64,000 bases of DNA, from positions 248,001 through 312,000 of the forward strand of contig NZ_JACHDA010000005.1 of assembly GCF_014207235.1 (NCBI RefSeq), written 5' to 3'. Below the pieces are notes generated by a model. The model saw nothing but the letters and a program-made list of their open reading frames with translations. It had not been told where the DNA came from and searched no databases. Of the stretch, positions 1 through 8,622 are shown one piece after another. The position numbers and the translations under genes are program-made. The number at the start of each line of letters is the position of its first letter. The stretch's first letter is position 1. The stretch is from Sphingopyxis sp. JAI128. GTDB lineage: Bacteria > Pseudomonadota > Alphaproteobacteria > Sphingomonadales > Sphingomonadaceae.

Positions 1-117
1 CGCACCTTCCCGGACATCATCGGCGCCAAGATCGTCCATGGCGCGCAGCCGATGACGCCGTACCGCGCGGTGACGCCCAACGCCAACCAGGCGCCGAAGG
101 TCGACTTCGGGCAATAA
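1..117 (+). CDS. LemA family protein, C-terminal end only
   Basis: Only the last 38 residues are in the window, read in frame from base 1 to the TAA at 115-117. The tail carries a phenylalanine-proline-containing stretch and ends KVDFGQ, as LemA proteins often do. LemA is a membrane-anchored helical protein of unclear function. The assignment leans on context: lemA is commonly followed by TPM-domain genes, and here a TPM gene starts one base after the stop. The N-terminus and membrane anchor lie outside the window, so the family cannot be proven from this piece alone. Confidence 0.6.
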   Translation, partial: RTFPDIIGAKIVHGAQPMTPYRAVTPNANQAPKVDFGQ

Positions 118-118
118 G

Positions 119-964
119 GTGGGCGCACCGACCTTGTTCCGCTCACCGATAGCGGTAGCCCTTTCGGGTCTGCTACTGCTCGCGGCGCCCGTTGGTGCGC
201 AGACCTTTCCCAAGCTCGCGGGCAATCCGGTCGTCGATCAGGCCGACATCATTCCCGCTACGGAAGAAGCCGCGCTCAATACGCAGCTGCTCGAGCTGCA
301 GCGGAAGACCGGGCATCAGCTCGTCGTCGCGACGGTCAGCGACCTCGAGGGCCACGATGTTTCGGATTACAGCTATCGCCTCGGCCGCGAGTGGCAGATC
401 GGCGACAAGGAGAAAGACGACGGAGTCGTCTTCCTGATCGCGCCGAACGAGCGGCGGATGAACATCTCGGTGGGCTATGGCCTCGAGCCGATCCTGACCG
501 ACGCGCTGTCAGGCCGGATCATCCGCGACGTCGTGACGCCAAAGTTTAAGGCAAACGACTATCCCGGCGGAATTCAGGACGGCGTCAATGCGATCGCCGT
601 GCAGATCCAGCTAACGCCCGAGGAAGCCGCAGCGCGCGCCGCGGCGGCCGACAAGGCCGAGCGCGACCGCGCCAACGATGGCAATTTCGGCGGGCTCTTT
701 TTCATCGGTTTCATCATCTTGATCTTCTTTGTCATCCCCTGGCTGTCGGGCCGCTCGCGGCGCGGCAGGAAACGGCGCAAGGGGGGGCCGTGGGGCGCCG
801 CGCCGATCATCGTCTGGGGCGATGGCGACGATTGGGGCAATTGGGGCGGCGGCGGCGGCGGTTCGTCGTGGGGCGGCTGGAGCGGCGGCGGAGGCGGCGG
901 CTTTGGCGGCTTCTCCGGCGGCGGCGGATCGTTCGGGGGCGGCGGCGCCTCCGGCGGCTGGTAG
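119..964 (+). CDS. TPM-domain (YgcG/Psb32-type) exported membrane protein with Gly-rich tail
   Basis: 281 residues from a GTG start one base after the lemA stop. The first 27 residues are a signal peptide ending near VGAQ. Residues about 45-165 form a TPM domain (start ADIIP, then VVATVSDLEG and VGYGLEPILTD). A single membrane helix follows at about 192-210, then a basic RSRRGRKRRK stop-transfer patch. The last 45 residues are almost pure Gly/Ser/Trp, the usual tail of the YgcG group. The TPM domain should face the periplasm. Proteins of this type are encoded beside LemA and are tied loosely to envelope upkeep or photosystem repair in other organisms; the role here is not known. Confidence 0.85.
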   Translation: MGAPTLFRSPIAVALSGLLLLAAPVGAQTFPKLAGNPVVDQADIIPATEEAALNTQLLELQRKTGHQLVVATVSDLEGHDVSDYSYRLGREWQIGDKEKDDGVVFLIAPNERRMNISVGYGLEPILTDALSGRIIRDVVTPKFKANDYPGGIQDGVNAIAVQIQLTPEEAAARAAAADKAERDRANDGNFGGLFFIGFIILIFFVIPWLSGRSRRGRKRRKGGPWGAAPIIVWGDGDDWGNWGGGGGGSSWGGWSGGGGGGFGGFSGGGGSFGGGGASGGW

Positions 965-976
965 GGAGCGCGACAC

Positions 977-1657
977 ATGAAAGTCAGCCACGTCAGCGAA
1001 GCCGACCACAATATCGTCACCGCTGCGGTCGCGGCGGCCGAGGCGCATACGAGCGGCGAGATCGTCACCGTCGTGGCCGGAAAATCGAACGATTACGACG
1101 ACGTCGCGCTCGTCTGGGCGAGCATCGTCGCGTTCCTCGCCATGTCGGTGATTGCGCTGTTTCCTGAATTTTATCGCGGCCTCTACGACCAGTTCACCGG
1201 CGGCTGGGGGCATGAGCTTACCGCCAACCAATGGCTCGGGACGGTGATCGCCGTCGGCGTCCTCAAATGGATCGGCATGTGGCTGATCCTGCTGTGGCGC
1301 CCGCTGCGCATGGCGCTGACGCCGCGAGCGATCAAGGCGCAGCGCGTGCGCGCGCGCGCGATCGACCTGTTCAAGGTGGGAGCCGAGGGCAAGACCGTCG
1401 GTCGCACCGGCGTCCTCCTGTATTTGAGCCTCAAGGAACATCGCGCCGATATCGTTGCGGATGAGGCGATCGCGGCGAAAGTTTCCGCCGACGTGTGGGG
1501 CGATGCGATGGCAGCGCTGATCGAATGCGTGCGCGCAGGACGACCCGGCGAAGGCATGGCCGAAGCGGTGCGCCAGATGGGAATCGTACTCGCCCACCAT
1601 TTCCCGCGCGGCAGCGAAAATCCGAACGAGATTCCGGACCGCCTGATCGAACTCTGA
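977..1657 (+). CDS. Second TPM-domain membrane protein
   Basis: 226 residues, ATG with GGGAGCG eight bases upstream, 12 bp after the first TPM gene. The N-terminal TPM-like part begins VSEADHNIVTAAVAAAEAHTSGEIV and is interrupted by two hydrophobic helices at about 43-66 and 88-112. The domain resumes with FKVGAEGKTVGRTGVLLYLSLKEH and ADEAIAAKV. Unlike its neighbour it has no cleavable signal peptide or glycine-rich tail. The lemA-TPM-TPM order is a recurrent proteobacterial unit, so the three genes are probably one operon acting at the inner membrane. Specific function unknown. Confidence 0.8.
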   Translation: MKVSHVSEADHNIVTAAVAAAEAHTSGEIVTVVAGKSNDYDDVALVWASIVAFLAMSVIALFPEFYRGLYDQFTGGWGHELTANQWLGTVIAVGVLKWIGMWLILLWRPLRMALTPRAIKAQRVRARAIDLFKVGAEGKTVGRTGVLLYLSLKEHRADIVADEAIAAKVSADVWGDAMAALIECVRAGRPGEGMAEAVRQMGIVLAHHFPRGSENPNEIPDRLIEL

Positions 1658-1670
1658 CGAAGGAACGACC

Positions 1671-2216
1671 ATGAGCCGCCCCGGCGCCGACACGCCCATC
1701 GAGACGCGGTGGGAAGGCCGCTTCATCACCGTCAAACAGCAGGGAAGCTGGGAATATGTCTCGCGCTCGCGTGGCATCCACGCGGCGGTGATCCTCGCGA
1801 TCGATGAGGACGCCGACGGCCGCCATGTCATCCTTGTCGAACAGTATCGCGTACCGCTGAAGCTCCGCTGCCTCGAACTGCCCGCCGGACTGGTCGGCGA
1901 CGACACCGCAGGCGAGGCGTCCGAAAGCGCCGCCGCGCGCGAGCTCGAAGAGGAAACCGGCTATCGCGCCGACCATTGGCGCACCGTCGGCGAATTCTAC
2001 AGCTCGCCGGGGATGGTCAGCGAAAGCTTTACCCTGCTCGTTGCGACCGGGCTTAATAAGGTCGGCGCCGGCGGCGGGGTCGATGGCGAGGACATCACGG
2101 TCCACCGTGTCCCCCTGACCGGGATCGCGGATTTTATCGCAAAAAAGCGCGCAGGGGGCTGCGGAATCGACGTGCGGGTGGCGCTCTTGCTGGCGGGTGG
2201 GCTGCTGGCGGAATAG
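1671..2216 (+). CDS. NUDIX hydrolase, ADP-ribose pyrophosphatase-like
   Basis: 181 residues, ATG preceded by GAAGGAAC. A complete Nudix box spans residues 76-98: G76, E82, then REL-EEETGY from R90, matching GX5EX7REUXEEXGU. The surrounding residues (VILVEQYRVPLKLRCLELPAG before, FYSSPGMVSESF after) are typical of the ADP-ribose/ADP-sugar pyrophosphatase branch, which cleaves nucleoside diphosphate sugars with Mg2+ in the cytosol. The gene starts 13 bp after the second TPM gene and may be cotranscribed with it. Substrate is inferred from family resemblance only. Confidence 0.85.
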   Translation: MSRPGADTPIETRWEGRFITVKQQGSWEYVSRSRGIHAAVILAIDEDADGRHVILVEQYRVPLKLRCLELPAGLVGDDTAGEASESAAARELEEETGYRADHWRTVGEFYSSPGMVSESFTLLVATGLNKVGAGGGVDGEDITVHRVPLTGIADFIAKKRAGGCGIDVRVALLLAGGLLAE

Positions 2217-2594
2217 CTGCCTACGGCCGGTCGGGGAGCACCGCAGGCACCTTGCCCCGCACCAGGGACAAAATGAAATCTCGACTGCGCTGCGAGCTCT
2301 TCGCCCCCGCCGGGCGGGCGCTCGGGATAAACTTCGGCCTGGAAAAGGGGTTCGTCGTCCGGCGAGTGTTGCGAAGGTTGATCTCCCTTCCCGCTTGCGG
2401 GAGGGGTCGGGGGTGAGCCTGCAACGTCGCGATCGGCCTCCCCCGCTGCGGCGAGCGAGCAAGCTCGCAAGCCTCGCTGCCGCTCCCGCAAGCGGGAGGG
2501 GAAATCGGTTCACAATCTCAACGTCCGCTCACCATCCCGAAACGGCCATGGCCGGCAGCGTCGAGTTTGTTCCCGCCGCCCGGGCCTATGCTCT
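2217..2594. other. Intergenic region between convergent genes
   Basis: About 380 bp between the NUDIX gene and the receptor-like gene on the other strand. I see no credible gene. Open frames here have arginine/proline-rich translations with no family features. The region holds the nested inverted-repeat element annotated at 2385-2501. Confidence 0.6.
2385..2501. repeat. Nested inverted-repeat element (REP-like)
   Basis: Two hairpins share the core CCCGC-NN-GCGGG. The first at 2385-2406 has 10-bp arms (one G-T pair) and loop TT. The second at 2483-2498 has 7-bp arms and loop AA. Both are followed by GGG-rich sequence, and the stretch between them (about 2440-2480) also contains GCGAGC/GCTCGC inverted repeats. 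Palindromes of this type are frequent between genes in sphingomonads. It could also act as a two-way transcription stop for the flanking convergent genes. Confidence 0.6.
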
Positions 2595-3992
2595 TCAAAG
2601 CTGGTACGCCACCTCGACATCCCCCCAGCGGCGGCCGCCTATCACCGCGGGCATATAGACGTTGCGCACGGTGAGATAATTGATGCCGTCACCCTCCTGG
2701 CGATAGACCGTCATGAAGAACGGCGCGGTGCTGCGCTTCGCCGCGGCGTCGGTCTCGTCATAGAGGATGCGGCCGTTGCGGCAGTGCGCGGTGTCATGCT
2801 CGATGTCGCCGGTCGGCGCGCGCGAGCATTCGGTGATATGCGTCGGCAGGAACCCGTTCATGTCGCCCGCGGACGACATCTTGATTTCGGGATGGCTCGC
2901 GACAATGCGGTCGAATAGCGGTCGCCAGTGGGCATCGGCCCAGTCGCAGAGGCTGGTCCGGAAGCGTTCGGGGTTCGAGTTCGGGACGCGGACATAGTCG
3001 GTGTCGAAAAGCTGCTCCATCGTCAGCTCGCCGCGCGCAAGGGCGGTTTCGGCCAACCCGACGAATTCGTCGCGCACCTTGGCCGCGAGTGCGACGATCG
3101 CCGAATCCTGCGGGCTGACCCCCGCCGAAATTACCGCGTTGAACATGCGGTTCGACACATGTTCCATCGACAGGATCGAATCGCGCGTGCCGTCGAGCGT
3201 CGAACTGTTGTCGCGTACGGAGGCGACAACGCCGTCGAGCGCCTCGCGCACCTTCGCGCCATTGGCGTGGACCATCGCGCTCGACTGCGCGATGCGGTCG
3301 CTCTGGTCGTCGAGCAGCGCAACGAGATGCGTCGCATCGTGAAGCGCGTCGGTGATCGTTTCGAACTGCGCCTCGGCGCGGCTCGACTGTTCGACCCCCG
3401 ACTGGATCTCGGCGACAAGTCCGCTCGCCTCGGCGGCAAGGCTGCCGATGCTGCGGCGGATTTCGTCGGTCGCGCCGCGCGTGTTCTGCGCGAGCTTCTT
3501 CACCTCGGCGGCGACGACCGCAAAGGTGCGGCCGGCATCGCCCGCGCGTTCGGCCTCGATCGCGGCGTTGAGCGCCAGCATGTTGGTGGTCTTGGCGATC
3601 GACTCAATCGACTGGCTGACCTGCTGCACCTGCTCCATCACCGCGGCGAAATTGGTGACATGCGCTCCCAGCCGCGCGATGAGGTCGATGACCGAGCGAA
3701 ATTCGGTGACCGCCATGTTGACACGCTCGGCGCCCGCATCGAGCTGTTCGCACGCCCGCGCCGACAGCAGTTTCGCTTCGTCGGTCGAATCGGCGATCTG
3801 GCGCTGGTCGGCCTCCAGGCTGACGACATATTCCTCGAGCCGGCCGAGTTCGCCGATCTGCCGCTCCATCTGGTCGGTCGCGCGCTTGATCCGTCCCGCG
3901 GCGTCGCTGCACCCGACGGCGAGCTCGCCGCAGTCGCTGGCGACCGACTGGTCGAGGATCGGCTCCACCGGGTTGATCGGATCATATTTCAT
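2595..3992 (-). CDS. Soluble methyl-accepting chemotaxis protein-like receptor, sensor domain C-terminal
   Basis: 465 residues from the ATG at 3992; a start 45 bases further upstream is also open. No signal peptide or membrane helix is present, so it should be cytosolic. The first two thirds are coiled coil with the receptor hairpin tip: [24 protein letters not shown] followed by [18 protein letters not shown], the signature that contacts CheA/CheW. The last 150 residues form a sensor-like domain with [24 protein letters not shown] and [12 protein letters not shown] motifs, a C-terminal module seen on other bacterial receptors. The ligand is unknown and no chemotaxis genes lie nearby. Confidence 0.85.
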   Translation of the reverse strand: MKYDPINPVEPILDQSVASDCGELAVGCSDAAGRIKRATDQMERQIGELGRLEEYVVSLEADQRQIADSTDEAKLLSARACEQLDAGAERVNMAVTEFRSVIDLIARLGAHVTNFAAVMEQVQQVSQSIESIAKTTNMLALNAAIEAERAGDAGRTFAVVAAEVKKLAQNTRGATDEIRRSIGSLAAEASGLVAEIQSGVEQSSRAEAQFETITDALHDATHLVALLDDQSDRIAQSSAMVHANGAKVREALDGVVASVRDNSSTLDGTRDSILSMEHVSNRMFNAVISAGVSPQDSAIVALAAKVRDEFVGLAETALARGELTMEQLFDTDYVRVPNSNPERFRTSLCDWADAHWRPLFDRIVASHPEIKMSSAGDMNGFLPTHITECSRAPTGDIEHDTAHCRNGRILYDETDAAAKRSTAPFFMTVYRQEGDGINYLTVRNVYMPAVIGGRRWGDVEVAYQL

Positions 3993-4509
3993 TGGCTCGC
4001 CCACGTCCCTGAATGATCGAGAAGCTATGACCGGCAATGGTTAACGGGCGGTCAATGGTGCTGGGCCGAAGGACAAGGACTTGGGCGATCGGCGGACGTC
4101 CCCTCCCCCTTTGGTCATCGCGGTTTAGGCCGGGGCCGGACGGAGCAAAGACCGCGCAACAATTCCAAAGGTCAGGAAAGGTCAGCCCCATGCGCCGCCC
4201 GGTCTGGAGCTCGCGGCTTGCCGGCCGCACCCGGCGCGCGCCACCCTTGCCGTATCCGAACGCCAGGCAGCAGCGGTCATTCTCCACCAAATGAAAGAGC
4301 CGAATCAAGGCTGGCACGCCCGGATAATGTAGGAAAGGGCTTTTTGCAGACGTCGGCTTTAGGGGGGGAAGCTGCCATCTCGCGACCTCTAGCGGCAACT
4401 GTCGGCGTTTGCCGCGAGGTGCAAGCTCGCGGTCCAGATGTTGCCTCCCGCCGCTTTACGTGAACGTAAAGTGATTGCGCGCGGCGCGCGGACGCGATAC
4501 CCCTGTCGC
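3993..4509. other. Intergenic region, divergent promoters
   Basis: About 515 bp between the divergent receptor and VWA genes. No protein gene is credible. It holds a 9-bp direct repeat AAAGGTCAG at 4167-4175 and 4177-4185 and the inverted repeat at 4454-4471. Promoters for both neighbours must lie here but I cannot place them. Confidence 0.5.
4454..4471. promoter_or_regulatory. Perfect inverted repeat upstream of the VWA gene
   Basis: CTTTACG, a 4-base spacer TGAA, then CGTAAAG. The repeat ends 38 bases before the ATG of the CoxE-like gene, a position suited to an operator or a leader hairpin. The binding protein is unknown. Confidence 0.35.
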
Positions 4510-5688
4510 ATGTTTTTCGGCTTTCTCGACGAGCTTCGCGCCGCAGGCATTCCCGCCAGCCTCAAAGAGCATCTGATGCTGCTGGAGGCGCTCGACCGCG
4601 AGGTGATCGATCGCAGCCCCGAGCAATTCTATTATCTCAGCCGCGCGATCTATGTGAAGGACGAAGGGCAGCTCGACCGGTTCGACCAGGTGTTCAACAA
4701 GGTCTTCAAGGGTATCATCTCCGACTACGGCCAGAACCCCGTCGACGTCCCCGCCGACTGGCTGAAAGCGGTTGCCGAGAAATTCCTGACCCCCGAGGAA
4801 ATGGCGGCGATCGAGTCGCTCGGCGATTGGGACAAGATCATGGAGACGCTGAAACAGCGGCTCGAGGAACAGCAGAAACGCCACGAAGGGGGCAGCAAGT
4901 GGATCGGCACCGGCGGCACCTCGCCCTTCGGCAACTCGGGCTATAATCCCGAAGGTGTGCGGATCGGCGGCGAGAGCAAGCACAAGCGTGCGCTGAAGGT
5001 CTGGGAAAAGCGCGAGTTCCAGAATCTCGACAACACCAGGGAACTCGGCACCCGCAACATCAAGATCGCGCTCCGCCGCCTGCGCAAGTTCGCCCGCGAG
5101 GGCGCCGCCGACGAGCTCGACATTCCGGGCACGATCGACGGCACCGCGCGGCAGGGCTGGCTGGACATCAAGATGCGCCCCGAACGGCGCAACGCGGTCA
5201 AGCTGCTGCTCTTCCTCGACGTCGGCGGGTCGATGGACCCGTTCATCAAGCTGTGCGAGGAATTGTTCAGCGCCGCGACCACGGAATTCAAAAATCTCGA
5301 ATTCTTCTATTTCCATAACTGCCCCTATGAAGGGGTGTGGAAGGACAATAAGCGCCGCTGGTCCGAACGGCACCAGATGTGGGATATCCTGCACAAATAT
5401 GGGCATGACTATAAAGTGATCTTCGTCGGCGACGCGTCGATGAGCGCCTATGAAATCACCCATCCGGGCGGCAGCGTCGAACATTTCAACGAGGAATCGG
5501 GCGCGGTGTGGCTCCAGCGGATCACCCATGTCTATCCCGCCGCGGTGTGGCTCAATCCGGTGCCCGAGCAGCATTGGGGCTACACCCAGTCGGTCAAGCT
5601 GATCAAACAGCTGATGAACGACCGCATGTACCCGCTGACCCTCGCGGGGCTCGACGACGCGATGCGCGAGTTGACGCGGAAGCATTGA
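4510..5688 (+). CDS. CoxE-like VWA-domain protein
   Basis: 392 residues from the ATG at 4510 (MFFGFLDELRAAGIPASLKEH), the usual start of the family; an upstream in-frame ATG at 4438 adds an unconserved Arg-rich stretch. The C-terminal VWA domain has a variant MIDAS, DVGGSM at residues 237-242, as in other CoxE/YehP-type proteins, and a later FVGDASMS. Members usually work with a MoxR AAA+ ATPase as metal-centre or complex-assembly chaperones. No MoxR gene is in the window, so the partner must be elsewhere. The domain call is secure; the client is not known. Confidence 0.85.
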   Translation: MFFGFLDELRAAGIPASLKEHLMLLEALDREVIDRSPEQFYYLSRAIYVKDEGQLDRFDQVFNKVFKGIISDYGQNPVDVPADWLKAVAEKFLTPEEMAAIESLGDWDKIMETLKQRLEEQQKRHEGGSKWIGTGGTSPFGNSGYNPEGVRIGGESKHKRALKVWEKREFQNLDNTRELGTRNIKIALRRLRKFAREGAADELDIPGTIDGTARQGWLDIKMRPERRNAVKLLLFLDVGGSMDPFIKLCEELFSAATTEFKNLEFFYFHNCPYEGVWKDNKRRWSERHQMWDILHKYGHDYKVIFVGDASMSAYEITHPGGSVEHFNEESGAVWLQRITHVYPAAVWLNPVPEQHWGYTQSVKLIKQLMNDRMYPLTLAGLDDAMRELTRKH

Positions 5689-5719
5689 CGCGGCGTGGGC
5701 GGGGTGTAGGGGCGCGAAG

Positions 5720-6526
5720 ATGATCGACCTCCCCCTCGTCACCATCCTGTTGCTTACCGGCTTCATCAACCTGATCGGCGCGCTCGCTTATGCCGCGCGC
5801 ATCGCCGGGGTGCGGACGCGGCGGATTGCGATGTCGTTCGCACTGTTCAACATCCTCGTGCTCTTCTCGCGCACGTCGAACAGCTTTCTCGGCCCTTTCC
5901 TCGCCAAGCGGATCGAGACACGCATCCACGACGGCAGCGGCGCGTCGCTGTTCATCGATATGCAGCTGGTGCTTGCCGCGGCGAGTGTCGCGACGTTGAT
6001 CGGCATATTGCTGGTGCCGACGGGACAGCGAATGTTTGCCGCCGCGATCGGCTGGTATCAGGACAACCGTTCGACGACGAAACTCGCGCTGAAGGCCATG
6101 AGCCCAGGCGGAGCGCGCACGCTTGGCCAGTCGCTGACCTTCCCCAGCCTGTCGCACCTCAAGAGCTGGAAAATGCCCAAGGGCATCGGCTGGGGCGTGC
6201 TGATCGCCAATTGCCTCGCGCAATCTCTCTTGGCAGTCGGCGTCGTCGCCTCGCTCTACGCCGGCTATCTCGCGCCCGAGTTCCGCGTCACCGCGTCGCA
6301 GCTCTCGGCGCTGATCAACGGTTTCGCGACGATCCTCCTGTTCGCCTTCATCGACCCGCAGCTCTCGGTGATGACCGACGATGCGGTCGAGGGCAAAGTC
6401 GACGAGGCCGATTTCCGCCGCGCAATCACCCTCATCTCCTTGAGCCGCCTCGCCGGCACGATCCTCGCGCAAGCGCTGCTGCTGCCCGCCGCGATGCTGA
6501 TCGCCTGGGTCGCCGTCCATGTCTGA
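5720..6526 (+). CDS. Amj-family lipid II flippase homologue (DUF2837)
   Basis: 268 residues, about six membrane helices. The N-terminus LTGFINLIGALAYAARIAGVRTRRIAMSFALFNILVL, followed by FSRTSNSFLGPFLAK, closely matches what I recall of Bacillus subtilis Amj (YdaH), the alternate flippase that can replace MurJ in moving the undecaprenyl-linked peptidoglycan precursor across the membrane. The last eight bases overlap the DUF817 gene, so the two are probably cotranslated. The family call is from sequence; flippase activity in this organism is inference. MurJ itself is not in the window. Confidence 0.8.
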   Translation: MIDLPLVTILLLTGFINLIGALAYAARIAGVRTRRIAMSFALFNILVLFSRTSNSFLGPFLAKRIETRIHDGSGASLFIDMQLVLAAASVATLIGILLVPTGQRMFAAAIGWYQDNRSTTKLALKAMSPGGARTLGQSLTFPSLSHLKSWKMPKGIGWGVLIANCLAQSLLAVGVVASLYAGYLAPEFRVTASQLSALINGFATILLFAFIDPQLSVMTDDAVEGKVDEADFRRAITLISLSRLAGTILAQALLLPAAMLIAWVAVHV

Positions 6527-7367
6527 ACCGGAGCGCGGTCACAGCCGTTTCCATGCCGTCCGCGCGCGGCTGGAGGCGATGGCGGTCGATCCCGGACCGC
6601 GCGGCTGGTTCCTCGAATTCCTCGTCTTCGGTTTCAAACAGGGCTGGGCGTGCCTGTTCGGCGCGCTGATGCTCGCGCTGTTGCTCGGCACGCATCTGTT
6701 CTGGCCCGATGATGCGCCGCTCCACCGTTATGACGCAATCACGATCGGCGCGGTGCTGATCCAGCTCGCCATGCTTGCCTTCCGGCTCGAAACGCCGAAG
6801 GAGGCGCTTGTCATCCTGATCTTCCACATCGTCGGCACGGTGATGGAGCTGTTCAAGACCGCCGCAGGATCGTGGCAATATCCCGAGGCGAGCCTGCTCC
6901 ACATCGGCGCGGTGCCGCTGTTCTCGGGCTTCATGTATGCCGCGGTCGGCAGCTATATCGCGCGCGTCTGGGGTATCTTCGACTTCCGCTACACCGGCTA
7001 CCCGCCGCGGTGGACGAGCTATGCGCTCGCTGCCGCCATCTATGTCAATTTCTTCGCGCACCATTGGACCTACGACATCCGCTGGTTGCTGTTCGCGGCG
7101 ACCGCGCTGCTCTTCTGGCGCTGTCAGGTGTGGTTCCGGCCGCTGCATGTCCACCGGCGGATGCCGTTGCTCGTCGGCTGGGGGCTGGTCGCGCTGTTCA
7201 TCTGGTTCGCCGAAAATATCGGCACCTTCGCGCGCGCCTGGACCTATCCCAGCCAGGACGATGGCTGGCACATGGTCGGTGTGGAGAAACTGGGCAGCTG
7301 GTACCTGCTGATGATCATCTCGTTCGTGCTCGTCAGCATCGTCCAGCGACCGAAGACGCCCGATTAA
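6519..7367 (+). CDS. DUF817 family integral membrane protein
   Basis: 282 residues with seven or eight hydrophobic helices. Conserved features include GFKQGWACLFGALMLAL, LEFLVFG, FHIVGTVMELFKTAAGSW and WTYPSQDDGWHMVG near the end, which I recognise as the DUF817 family. The start overlaps the end of the amj-like gene by 8 bp, indicating translational coupling. Function is not known; the pairing hints at an envelope role. Its TAA stop overlaps the stop of the convergent peptidase gene within the four bases TTAA at 7364-7367. Confidence 0.75.
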   Translation: MSEPERGHSRFHAVRARLEAMAVDPGPRGWFLEFLVFGFKQGWACLFGALMLALLLGTHLFWPDDAPLHRYDAITIGAVLIQLAMLAFRLETPKEALVILIFHIVGTVMELFKTAAGSWQYPEASLLHIGAVPLFSGFMYAAVGSYIARVWGIFDFRYTGYPPRWTSYALAAAIYVNFFAHHWTYDIRWLLFAATALLFWRCQVWFRPLHVHRRMPLLVGWGLVALFIWFAENIGTFARAWTYPSQDDGWHMVGVEKLGSWYLLMIISFVLVSIVQRPKTPD

Positions 7368-8611
7368 CCGAAGGGCTTGTCGATCGACGGCGGCGGTTCG
7401 CTGAACCATTTCGGTCCCGTCTCGGTCATGTGGAAACAATCCTCGAGCCGGATGCCGAACTCGCCGGGGATATAGATGCCGGGCTCGTTCGAGAAGCACA
7501 TGCCGGGCGCGAGCTTCGTCGTCTCGCCGCGCACCAGATTGACCGGTTCGTGCCCGTCGAGCCCGATGCCGTGGCCGGTGCGGTGCGAGGTGCCGGGCAG
7601 CTTGTAACCGGGTCCCCAGCCGAGCCCCGCATAATAGCTACGCACCGCATCGTCGACCGCGCCCGCGGGCGTGCCGAGCTTCGCCGCGGCGAAGGCGACG
7701 TCCTGCCCCTTGCGCATCTGGTCCCACACCTGCCGCTGCCGCGCGCTCGCCTTGCCGTAGACGAAGCTGCGCGAAATGTCCGACTGATAGCCGTGGACGG
7801 TCGCGCCGCAGTCCATGAGCACGACCTCGCCCTCGCGCACCGCCTGCGGCTTGCCCGACCCGTGCGGATAGGCGCTCGCTTCGCCGAGCAGGATCAGCTC
7901 GAACTCGCTCTTGCCGCCGAGCGCCTCGGTCGCGGCTTTCATGATCGCGCCGATGTCGGCGGGCGTCATCCCCGCCTCGATGCGCGGCGCGGTGTGGCGA
8001 TAGGCGGCAAGCGTGATGTCGGCGGCGATCTGCATCAGCGCGATTTCGGCGGGCGACTTGTGCATCCGGCAGCCGCGCACCACGGGCGCACCGTTGACCA
8101 CCGTCGCCTCCGGCATCGCCCTTTCGAGCCCGTCGACTGCGAAATAGCGCACCGTTTCCTCGACGCCGATCCGGCCTTTGGTCAGCCCCCGCTCGCCGAG
8201 CCACGCCGCCACCGCAGCGAGCGGATTTTCATCCTCGTTCCACGTCAGCACCTCGGCCTCGATGCCAAGGCTTTCGCGCACCGACGGTTCCTCGAAGAAT
8301 GGCGTCACGATCGCCACCTCGCCTTCGCGGGTCAGGATCGCAGCGGTCAGCCGCTCGCTTCGCCACCATTCGACCCCGGTGAAATAGATGAGGCTCGACC
8401 CGGGTTCGATCAGCAGCGCGCCGATATCGTTCGCCGCCATCAACTCCTTCGCCCTGGCGATGCGCGCCATGCGTTCGGTCTTGCCGATCGGCACCGCCTT
8501 GGCGGCCAGGTCGGGAAGTCCGGCGGTATCGGCGGCGAATACCGGCGCTGGCAAGGCGACAGCGAAGCCGGCCAGCGTCGCGGTGCCCATAAATTGCCGT
8601 CGGTGCATCAT
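7364..8611 (-). CDS. Tat-exported M24-family aminopeptidase (Xaa-Pro peptidase-like)
   Basis: 415 residues. The start at 8611 (ATGATG) is supported by AGGAGGGG seven bases upstream and by a twin-arginine signal, HRRQFMGTATLAGFAVALP, with cleavage near VFAAD. The creatinase-like N-terminal domain is followed by the pita-bread catalytic domain: VLMDCGATVHGYQSDISR supplies the two metal aspartates, then HRTGHGIGLDGHE, SNEPGIYIPGEFGIRLED. These fit the five M24 metal ligands. It likely cleaves X-Pro dipeptides or peptides in the periplasm, with the cofactor bound in the cytosol before Tat export. It lies 11 bp downstream of the NamZ-like gene on the same strand. Confidence 0.85.
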   Translation of the reverse strand: MMHRRQFMGTATLAGFAVALPAPVFAADTAGLPDLAAKAVPIGKTERMARIARAKELMAANDIGALLIEPGSSLIYFTGVEWWRSERLTAAILTREGEVAIVTPFFEEPSVRESLGIEAEVLTWNEDENPLAAVAAWLGERGLTKGRIGVEETVRYFAVDGLERAMPEATVVNGAPVVRGCRMHKSPAEIALMQIAADITLAAYRHTAPRIEAGMTPADIGAIMKAATEALGGKSEFELILLGEASAYPHGSGKPQAVREGEVVLMDCGATVHGYQSDISRSFVYGKASARQRQVWDQMRKGQDVAFAAAKLGTPAGAVDDAVRSYYAGLGWGPGYKLPGTSHRTGHGIGLDGHEPVNLVRGETTKLAPGMCFSNEPGIYIPGEFGIRLEDCFHMTETGPKWFSEPPPSIDKPFG

Positions 8612-8622
8612 CGTCCCCTCCT

